Origin: Clostridiales bacterium
Lineage (GTDB): Bacteria > Bacillota > Clostridia > Oscillospirales > Acutalibacteraceae
DNA length: 19,591 nucleotides
Assembly (NCBI GenBank): GCA_019416455.1
Contig: DXXG01000024.1
Location: 1-19,591, forward strand
Direction: 5' to 3'
Below, in pieces: positions 14,529 to 19,591 of this stretch. Every line of letters starts with the position of its first letter. Within the stretch, counting starts at the first letter, position 1. The notes beneath the pieces were generated by a model. The model was not told the DNA's origin and searched no databases. It saw nothing but the letters and a program-made list of their open reading frames with translations. The position numbers and the translations under genes are program-made.

Positions 14529-15911
14529 TTACTGTGCGCCTTCCTTTCTCATATTAGCCACCTCTTTGTCGGCGTCCATCCGACTGCTGAACAGCACCAG
14601 CAGGATGCTGCACACCAAGGGAATCACGGCGTAGCCCACAGTTTCCATCACCAGAGTGAAGGAGGATTGGGTCAGACCAGCGTTGGCCGCTTCGCCGCTG
14701 TATCCGCCAATAGCCAGCACAGCCGCTACGCCTACACTGCCCAGGAGCATTCCAAATCGCATGCCGAATTGGGCGATACTGGTGGAAAGACCGGAGAGGT
14801 CGGTCTTGTTTTTTAGGTTGATGTAGTCAGCCACATCGGCGGTAGCAGTGCCCAACAGCACACCAAAGAAAGCGCTGCCAATGCCGTAGATCGCATTGCC
14901 GATCATGACGAAGGCCAGGTTGGGGACAATCATCAAGGCATAGCCCACCACCTGGAACATGGAACCCAACACCAGCACTTTTCGCTTGCCCAGCTTGGCG
15001 TTGGCAATGGGCACAATGCCGAGGAGGCAGCAGAGAATGCCGGGCACCAGCTTGGCGTAGCTGATTTGGGTCATATAGCCGGCATTGCCCAGCACGTCAC
15101 GCAGGAAGTAGATGGCCATGGAGCCGAAAATCATCCCGGCAAAGTTATAAGTGAGGAACATGCCAAACAGAGGAAGGGCGTATTTGCAGCCAAAAACGTA
15201 CTTTAGCTGGGTTTTAACGGGCAGGGTGGGGCGCTTCCGAGCCGCGCTGAGCTGCTGGGCAGCCTCAGCCCACACTTCCGGCGTTTCCCGGCAGATAACG
15301 CCAGTGAGGAAGGGCAGGATAAAGCCAATGGAGCAGAAAATCAGGCTCAGGCCGAAGTAACCCGTTTCGTAGCCGCCAAAGTACATGAGCACCGGCACGC
15401 CGTAGGCACTGACAATCAGGTTGGAGATCTGCCCCAAAAGGCTTCCCAGGTTGGTGACCTTTGCCCGTTCCACAGAGTTGGAGGTCATCTTGATGAGTAG
15501 GGTGGCGGTGGCGATGCTAATGACGGCGCCGAACACGGCCACGTGGAGCAGGTAGTTCACAAACACCCAGATCATACGACCGGTGGGGCCGAAGCTGGTA
15601 GGGGTGTTGAAGATCAGGAACACAGGCAGGGCCACGAAGAAAGCGGTGCCCAAGATCCAAGGCCGGGCCTTGCCCATCTTGGTGTGGGTCATATCAATGA
15701 GAAAACCGCTCAGGCCCTCGGTGACGGCGTTAATGATGCGGGCGGCGGTCATCATGGCTGTGATGAAGCCCATGGAAAGCAGTAGGTTGTCCGTCAAATA
15801 GACGGTGAGAAAGCTACCCAAAATGCCGGCGATGCAGCTGGAGCCGCAGCCGTTGAGGGCAAAGCCGATCATTTGGGACACAGGGAGCTTGTCTTGTTTC
15901 TTCTCTGTCAT
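14529..15911 (-). CDS. GPH-family (glycoside-pentoside-hexuronide:cation symporter) MFS transporter
   Basis: The start is ATG 15911, 8 nt after GGAGGG; a TTG seven codons upstream lacks a site. The 460 residues form about 12 hydrophobic segments. After the second or third helix is the GPH signature loop, DMTHTKMGKARPW (Asp73 to Trp85). A central cytoplasmic loop, basic and followed by QLKYVFGCKYALPLFGMFL, matches the GPH halves. GPH carriers import sugars, glucuronides and related compounds with Na+ or H+; the substrate here is unknown. It is the first gene of a two-gene operon with the serine hydrolase. The 131 nt to the regulator gene at 16043 contain only weak promoter-like strings (TATTCT, TATAGC), which is compatible with activation by the AraC-type protein encoded just upstream. 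Confidence 0.9.
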   Translation of the reverse strand: MTEKKQDKLPVSQMIGFALNGCGSSCIAGILGSFLTVYLTDNLLLSMGFITAMMTAARIINAVTEGLSGFLIDMTHTKMGKARPWILGTAFFVALPVFLIFNTPTSFGPTGRMIWVFVNYLLHVAVFGAVISIATATLLIKMTSNSVERAKVTNLGSLLGQISNLIVSAYGVPVLMYFGGYETGYFGLSLIFCSIGFILPFLTGVICRETPEVWAEAAQQLSAARKRPTLPVKTQLKYVFGCKYALPLFGMFLTYNFAGMIFGSMAIYFLRDVLGNAGYMTQISYAKLVPGILCCLLGIVPIANAKLGKRKVLVLGSMFQVVGYALMIVPNLAFVMIGNAIYGIGSAFFGVLLGTATADVADYINLKNKTDLSGLSTSIAQFGMRFGMLLGSVGVAAVLAIGGYSGEAANAGLTQSSFTLVMETVGYAVIPLVCSILLVLFSSRMDADKEVANMRKEGAQ

Positions 15912-16042
15912 GTTTTCAACCCTCCAGGTCAAAGAAATGTAGCAGGCGGTGCGCGCATTCCGCTTGCAGCTATACTGTTAGAATACCATGGAGGTGGTTG
16001 AGAAAATATGGTAAGATTGACCGCTGTTTTGGGGAAAACTGA

Positions 16043-16906
16043 CTATTCTTGGCGGAAAAATGGGTTTTGAATGATCTCGTTTCGATAATTTCTGGGGGTT
16101 AAGCCATAGTATTTTCGAAAATGTTGAATAAAGCTGCCTTCGTCGGCGAACCCGGTTTCCTGGGCAATCTCGGAAATCTTTTTGGATGTGTGGGAAAGCA
16201 GCTGTTCTGCCTGGAGAACCCGGTATTTCGCCAAGTATTGAGAAAAGGTGACCCCTGTGTACTTTTTGAAAAAGCGGCAAAAGTATTCCTTGGAGAAGAA
16301 AAACTGTCGTGCCACCTGGGCGGAGTGGAGAGGATCGTTATAATGCTCGTGAATGTAAGATAGAATCCCCTCCAACTTTTGAAAGGGTTCCTGTGAGGTG
16401 TCCTCCCTAGTCTGGTCCCGCTTTTGGCAGCACTGGGAGAGCAGAATATAGACGATCTCACAGATCTGGCGGATAACAAGCACCTGCAGGAAAGGGGTGT
16501 TCTCCTGTTCGTACCATTCGTTGAGCGCTAGGATCAGGGAATGAATCTTCGCGTTAGCCTCCTGTGTTAGGACGAAGTAGTAGTCATCATAGTTGGGAAC
16601 CAAGCTTTTCAGGAAGGGGTAGCTGATCTGAAGAGTAATGCCGGTGACGGCAAAACCGTCTGTGGGAAAATAGGGGATAGAGGAATGCACCTCTCGGCTG
16701 TTCACCAACACCACATGCTGAGGAGTTACTTCCTCCACCCGGCCGTTGATAAAGAACCGCGAAGAGCCCTCAAAGGCCGTGTTGATCTCTAGCTCCTGAT
16801 GCCAATGGCTTTTGACGATCTCGCTTTCCGGCCTGGTGTGACGGATGATAAATCCCGGGACAGCCCCGTGAATGTCCACTTTTTCATAGATGCCATGGTC
16901 GGGCAT
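16043..16906 (-). CDS. AraC-family transcriptional regulator
   Basis: The 287-residue protein starts at ATG 16906 behind GGAAGGAG. Residues ~1-150 form a cupin-like ligand-binding domain (SHWHQELEINTAFEGSSRFF, then VNSREVHSSIPY). Residues ~185-285 hold the two HTH motifs: the first in SAQVARQFFFSKEYFCRFFK, the second in ISEIAQETGFADEGSFIQHF followed by RKYYGLTPRNYR, the AraC signature. The gene is oriented like the downstream transporter-hydrolase operon, 131 nt before it, with a promoter of its own at 16936-16964. By analogy with sugar-responsive AraC proteins it probably senses the transported compound and activates the operon. Confidence 0.92.
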   Translation of the reverse strand: MPDHGIYEKVDIHGAVPGFIIRHTRPESEIVKSHWHQELEINTAFEGSSRFFINGRVEEVTPQHVVLVNSREVHSSIPYFPTDGFAVTGITLQISYPFLKSLVPNYDDYYFVLTQEANAKIHSLILALNEWYEQENTPFLQVLVIRQICEIVYILLSQCCQKRDQTREDTSQEPFQKLEGILSYIHEHYNDPLHSAQVARQFFFSKEYFCRFFKKYTGVTFSQYLAKYRVLQAEQLLSHTSKKISEIAQETGFADEGSFIQHFRKYYGLTPRNYRNEIIQNPFFRQE

Positions 16907-16935
16907 GAAGATCAGCTCCTTCCTGTGTTTTTAAA

Positions 16936-16964
16936 ATTATACCGGGATTTATCGAATGATGCAA
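16936..16964 (-). promoter_or_regulatory. promoter of the AraC-family gene
   Basis: On the minus strand TTGCAT (16964-16959), a 17-nt spacer and TATAAT (16941-16936) form a near-consensus sigma-A-type promoter about 30 nt before the start codon. Confidence 0.7.
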
Positions 16965-17205
16965 GAAAGTGCAGAGAGATTTTGACAAGTGTAGTGAATA
17001 ATCCCGGCCTTTTGATTACCTCAAAGCAAGACTGTGACCACCTCAAAATTTGCGGGACAGTAAGCAAAGAAAAGAGTTTCGCAAAAAAGTTTCGAGGAGA
17101 GTTTGTAAAAATATGCCTGTGAACAAAGTGTAAAATCCAATTTCTCTATGGATATAGGTTAGAACATAGGTGTAAAATCTTGGAAAACATTTTGGAGGTA
17201 ATATC

Positions 17206-17604
17206 ACGGAGATCAAAAACACTTACACGAAGCGAAGGCCATTGGGCCATTATTTTCTTTTGCCCAATGAGATCTTTACGCTGGGATTAAGCCCTGGAGA
17301 GCTGTCGGTCTACGCCTACCTGATTTTTTGCGAGGATAGAGAAACGCACCAGTGCTGGCCCAGCATCGGGAAGATCTGCCAGCATACTGGCATGAGCGCC
17401 AACACCGTTGCCAAGTACATTCGGCAGCTGGAAGAAAAGCGACTAATCGACACGGGACCTACTAAAGTCCAAACTAAGGTAGGTTTAGTGCGCAACGGAA
17501 ACTTACTTTGCATGATCCGACCCATCCAAGAGGCGGTGAATTACAAGCTGGAAAAGGACTTGACAGCCCTGTCAGAGCAAAAGGGTACCAAGAAAAAACG
17601 ATAA
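17206..17604 (+). CDS. helix-turn-helix (replication-initiator-like) element protein, probable ACG start
   Basis: The recognisable protein (GHYFLLPNEIFTLGLSPGEL, then AYLIFCEDRETHQCWPSIGK) carries a winged HTH of the HTH_36 kind: ICQHTGMSANTVAKYIRQLE at about residues 60-80, followed by KRLIDTGPT. Such small proteins are common in clostridial integrative and plasmid-like elements, where they resemble initiator or regulatory N-domains. Choice of start: the only good ribosome binding site is TTGGAGG ending at 17198, which places ACG at 17206 at the right distance (7 nt). No ATG, GTG or TTG is near. The next possible start is TTG 17242, with only a poor GAAGG. The codons after ACG (EIKNTYTKR) are nearly identical in the deleted copy at 8666, which also has ACG. 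From ACG the length is 132 residues. Confidence 0.7.
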   Translation, partial: TEIKNTYTKRRPLGHYFLLPNEIFTLGLSPGELSVYAYLIFCEDRETHQCWPSIGKICQHTGMSANTVAKYIRQLEEKRLIDTGPTKVQTKVGLVRNGNLLCMIRPIQEAVNYKLEKDLTALSEQKGTKKKR

Positions 17605-17607
17605 ACC

Positions 17608-17730
17608 CAAACTCGGCCCCGTGTGGCCCTGTGTGCGATTTTTGGGAACCGAGTAGGGAAACGACACCAGCGATGCCCCGAACAGGCCCTGTTGAGCCGG
17701 CGTGGGGCAGCTGTGAACGAACAAGGCAGA
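17608..17730 (+). repeat. 123-bp direct repeat, unit A
   Basis: This matches unit B at 17808-17930, exactly 200 bp downstream, with substitutions but no insertion or deletion. It begins 3 nt after the HTH gene's stop codon and in the same frame. Both units stay open in that frame and give related peptides (QTRPxVAxC, GNxVGKRHQ, QALL, GAxVxE). Each also contains a small hairpin, ACAG-gcc-CTGT. Whether it was ever coding is uncertain. Confidence 0.7.
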
Positions 17731-17760
17731 CTCGACGAACCCAAGAAAGATGATACCGAG

Positions 17761-17784
17761 CCCCTCCCCCTTTAGGGGGAGGGG
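17761..17784 (+). terminator. strong GC hairpin between the direct repeats
   Basis: CCCCTCCCCC (17761-17770), loop TTTA and GGGGGAGGGG (17775-17784) form a perfect 10-bp stem; CGAG/CTCG just outside could extend it after a gap. No T-tract follows, so it may be a transcript-end or stabilising structure rather than a classical terminator. Confidence 0.4.
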
Positions 17785-17807
17785 TGAACTCGTTCTGGGG
17801 AGAAAAC

Positions 17808-17930
17808 CAGACTCGGCCCCCTGTGGCGATTTGTGGTGGATCAGGGAACGGGGTAGGGAAACGACACCAGCAAAGCACCAGACAGGCCCTGTTGGACCCG
17901 AGTGGGGCAGTTGTGGACGAATCCAGGGCA
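17808..17930 (+). repeat. 123-bp direct repeat, unit B
   Basis: This is the second copy of the unit at 17608-17730. In the shared frame it reads NQTRPPVAICGG, GNGVGKRHQQ, RQALLDPSGAVVDE and continues open to about 18086. No ribosome binding site precedes a start codon at a good distance, although ATG is absent only by position. Some substitutions are synonymous (CAA/CAG, GCC/GCG) and many are not. Confidence 0.7.
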
Positions 17931-18059
17931 GCAGCAATCCCAAGTGAGAAAAAACAGCTTTGTCTCCACTCGGAGGAAGATGGCGAGAAAGTCCAGGGAC
18001 AGGCAGAAAAGGAAAAAGCAATCCCAGGCGAGCCCGCAAAGGTAACTCACGTATCTCGA

Positions 18060-18450
18060 ACATTAAGCAGAAATCACGGGGTGTGATTTCACAGCAGGAG
18101 AAAGGATAGGCGCCAAAGTGCGGCGCCTATCCGGGTTCACAGCGCCCGGCAGAGCCGGTCGCTACGGGCTTTTTCGGAGGTTCCAACAGGGCGGAAAAGT
18201 GTGGGTCGGTAAAAGGGCTTTGGCGTCAAGCTGTGGGTCGTGGGTGCCAGATTTCCCCGGTGTAGAGCCATTCTGTACGGTGTCAGGATAGGCGCTGCAG
18301 AAATTTCCTGCTTTCGGCAGGGCAAGCAGAGCGCCTGGCTGTCCGTCAGGCACGAAGTGCGGGGAGGCCCCGGCACCCCCAGCCCCCTACAGGGGGAGTT
18401 TTTAGCGGGAAAAAAGGACCTTTTTTCTTCTGCCCAAAGAGGGGACTCCC
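18060..18450. other. structured noncoding segment of the integrative element
   Basis: No convincing gene is seen; long frames on either strand are rich in Arg, Pro and Ser and have no ribosome binding sites. Structures seen are a perfect 11-bp hairpin, GGATAGGCGCC/GGCGCCTATCC (18104-18132), and a CCCCC-taca-GGGGG hairpin followed by AGTTTTT (18383-18403), which is terminator-like. A second GGATAGGCGC string occurs at about 18286. The segment ends with the TTTTCTTCTGCCCAAAGAG direct repeat at which the deleted copy was joined. Confidence 0.5.
18104..18132. other. perfect 11-bp hairpin
   Basis: GGATAGGCGCC (18104-18114) pairs with GGCGCCTATCC (18122-18132) around a 7-nt loop. No T-tract is present on either side, so it may be a recombination, transfer or RNA-processing site rather than a terminator. 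Confidence 0.45.
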
Positions 18451-18496
18451 ACCTCAAAATTTGCGTCGCATAAACAAAGAAAAGGACTTCGTAAAA

Positions 18497-18546
18497 CTCC
18501 CTGCCCAAGGTGGGTGTAAAACCACCAAAAGGCAGGGAGCTTTTTC
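18497..18546 (+). terminator. Rho-independent terminator upstream of the integrase gene
   Basis: CTCCCTGCC (18497-18505) pairs with GGCAGGGAG (18531-18539), enclosing an inner GGTGG/CCACC stem, and is followed by CTTTTT. It would stop transcripts coming from the element's left part before the integrase. The related structure in the deleted copy (about 8787-8836) is decayed. Confidence 0.75.
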
Positions 18547-18601
18547 TCCACATGGTTCAGAACATACGGCTGGACATAGACCAGCCATCTAGGGTAGTGT
18601 T

Positions 18602-18637
18602 GGTGGTTGACAAAACAACCCGAGGGGAGGAACCACC
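18602..18637 (+). promoter_or_regulatory. leader hairpins around the integrase ribosome binding site
   Basis: GGTGGTT (18602-18608) can pair with AACCACC (18631-18637), the seven bases right before the start codon, putting GAGGGGAGG in the loop. Alternatively GGTTG (18605-18609) pairs with CAACC (18616-18620). The two are mutually exclusive, so translation of the recombinase could be switched. TTGACA at 18607 is too close to the ATG to be a -35 box for this gene. Confidence 0.45.
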
Positions 18638-19591
18638 ATGCCGAAAAAGAGATTAACCACCAATGGCAATGTTTTCAGGCGCACCGACGGCCGCTGGCAA
18701 AGCGTGATCTGGTACTTTGACGAACAGGGAGAAAAGAAACGGAAAGTGTTCTCCAGCAAGACAAAGACCGAAGCCCAACAGAAGATCACCAATTACATCG
18801 TCCAGTTCAACGAAGAGGTGCGTAACTCAGACGAATCCCAGAAAGCACTTCAAGAGAGCCTGACCCATTGGTTGCAAGTGTTCAAGTTCCCATCGGTGGA
18901 ACGAACCACTTATGACCGTCTGGAATGTACCGCAAACCACCAAGTGTATCCACTGGTTGGGGACAAAATCGTGGGTGACATAACGGCAGCCGATCTGAAA
19001 TCCGTCCTAAACCACTGGATGGAACAGGGCTACGCTTACACCACGGTGAAGAAGGTGCATATTCTCCTGAACGAATACTTTCGCTATTTGACAGAGGAAG
19101 GCTTTATTGCGAAGAACACTATGCAGAGTGTTCCCATGATGAAGCGCAGCAATTTTCTAGCTGCTCAGGACAAGAAATGTGTGCCGGAGCAGGAACAAGT
19201 GACGGTATTCACGCCCACTGAGATTGCCAAGTTCAAGCAAGAAGCATTCTCTACCTTTGCCAATGGTAAACGCAAATATCAGCAGGCAGCAGCCTACATC
19301 CTCATGCTGAACACCGGACTGCGGACGGGAGAGCTACTGGGTTTGCTTAACAGCGATATCGACTTGCAAAACAGAGTGTTACACCTAGAGCGTGGTGTAA
19401 AAGAGGTGTGGCGGCGGGATGGCCTGCAAGCTGAGCCAGGTCGTGATGTTAAGGTAGGTAAACTGAAATCTGCTACCAGCAAGCGCACTGTGCCGCTGAA
19501 TGACACAGCGGTTGCCATGATCCATGACTTGCGAAAGGAAGCCTGCTTCGGAGAGAACACACCCCTTGTACCTGATGAACATGGCAACTTC
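18638..19591 (+). CDS. tyrosine recombinase (phage-type integrase), C-terminus outside the window
   Basis: The frame is open from ATG 18638 to the end of the window (318 codons); GAGGGGAGG precedes the start by 7 nt. Residues 1 to ~60 form an AP2-like arm-binding domain (NVFRRTDGRWQSVIWYFDEQ). Residues ~65-175 form the SAM-like core-binding domain (ESLTHWLQVFKFPSVERTTY through KKVHILLNEYFRYL). The catalytic domain starts near 190. The first catalytic Arg is Arg229 in LNTGLRTGELLGL, and the beta-hairpin Lys is Lys277 in KLKSATSKRTVPL. The remaining His-x-x-Arg and Tyr nucleophile would lie past the edge. Long arm-type integrases like this drive excision and insertion of integrative elements. 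Orientation and distance link it to the HTH gene at 17206. Confidence 0.93.
   Translation, partial: MPKKRLTTNGNVFRRTDGRWQSVIWYFDEQGEKKRKVFSSKTKTEAQQKITNYIVQFNEEVRNSDESQKALQESLTHWLQVFKFPSVERTTYDRLECTANHQVYPLVGDKIVGDITAADLKSVLNHWMEQGYAYTTVKKVHILLNEYFRYLTEEGFIAKNTMQSVPMMKRSNFLAAQDKKCVPEQEQVTVFTPTEIAKFKQEAFSTFANGKRKYQQAAAYILMLNTGLRTGELLGLLNSDIDLQNRVLHLERGVKEVWRRDGLQAEPGRDVKVGKLKSATSKRTVPLNDTAVAMIHDLRKEACFGENTPLVPDEHGNF

Larger units (their letters stand above)
17001..19591 (+). mobile_element. left part of an integrative element (HTH protein, structured noncoding core, tyrosine recombinase)
   Basis: The segment carries an HTH protein gene, about 1 kb without an evident gene but with repeats and hairpins, and a tyrosine recombinase cut by the window edge. 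Its left part is also present, with the interior deleted, at 8458-8885, which shows that it is a repeated mobile unit. Homology between the two begins sharply at ATCCCGGCCTTTTG, which at 8458 is the 3' arm and T-tract of a terminator but at 17001 has no pairing arm. CACCTCAAAATTTGCG occurs at 17039 and 18450, flanking the HTH module. The element's right end and att sites are not visible. Confidence 0.65.

Noticed and set aside
18137..18553. A minus-strand frame of 138 codons in the integrative element's core.
   Set aside because: It has no ribosome binding site, runs through two terminator-like hairpins and has an unfolded composition; treated as noncoding.
18607..18612. TTGACA upstream of the integrase as a -35 box.
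   Set aside because: A -10 box at normal spacing would fall on the ribosome binding site/start codon region (GGAACC), so it cannot serve this gene.

Overview
The window looks like an accessory stretch of a chromosome from a gut-type Firmicute of the class Clostridia, possibly Oscillospirales. That placement is inferred from strong AGGAGG-type ribosome binding sites, an SLH-domain surface protein with clostridial InlB_B and Pro/Thr modules, a Tn4451-like mobilizable element and a GPH-family transporter. No rRNA, tRNA or CRISPR array was seen.

Layout. (1) Positions 1-2437 are the right part of a Tn4451/TnpX-type mobilizable element: the C-terminus of a MobV relaxase, a small TnpW-like protein and a large serine recombinase. 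The element ends about 27 bp after the recombinase stop, at a GA dinucleotide inside a gene for an Xre-HTH/methyltransferase fusion, whose 3' part continues to 3287. (2) Positions 3288-4140 hold a leftward two-gene unit (an unrecognised small protein and a DUF4160 protein). The DUF4160 frame runs into a ~300-bp structured repeat. (3) Positions 4279-8470 are a single large S-layer-type gene with its own operator-like palindrome, extended -10 promoter, hairpin-rich leader and terminator. (4) Positions 8458-8885 are a deletion remnant of the mobile element seen intact at the right edge. It is followed by a HIT-family gene broken by one amber codon and by a second copy of the ~300-bp repeat. (5) Positions 10121-16964 are a catabolic-looking block: an old-yellow-enzyme-type FMN/FAD/Fe-S reductase with a perfect 16-bp palindrome upstream, a convergent Crp/Fnr-family regulator, a coupled GPH transporter plus class-C-like serine hydrolase operon, and an AraC-family regulator. 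(6) Positions 17001-19591 are the left part of an integrative element: an HTH (initiator-like) protein apparently starting at ACG, a structured noncoding segment with two 123-bp direct repeats and several hairpins, and a tyrosine recombinase running off the window.

How the genes may work together. In block 5 the transporter could import a conjugated or ester-bearing aromatic, steroid or other enone compound, the hydrolase could cleave it, and the reductase could reduce the C=C bond, under two one-component regulators. This is inference from gene families and proximity only. The most unusual observations are the paired intact and deleted copies of the integrative element sharing an ACG start, the covarying ~300-bp repeats, and the clean GA-dinucleotide junction of the Tn4451-like element.
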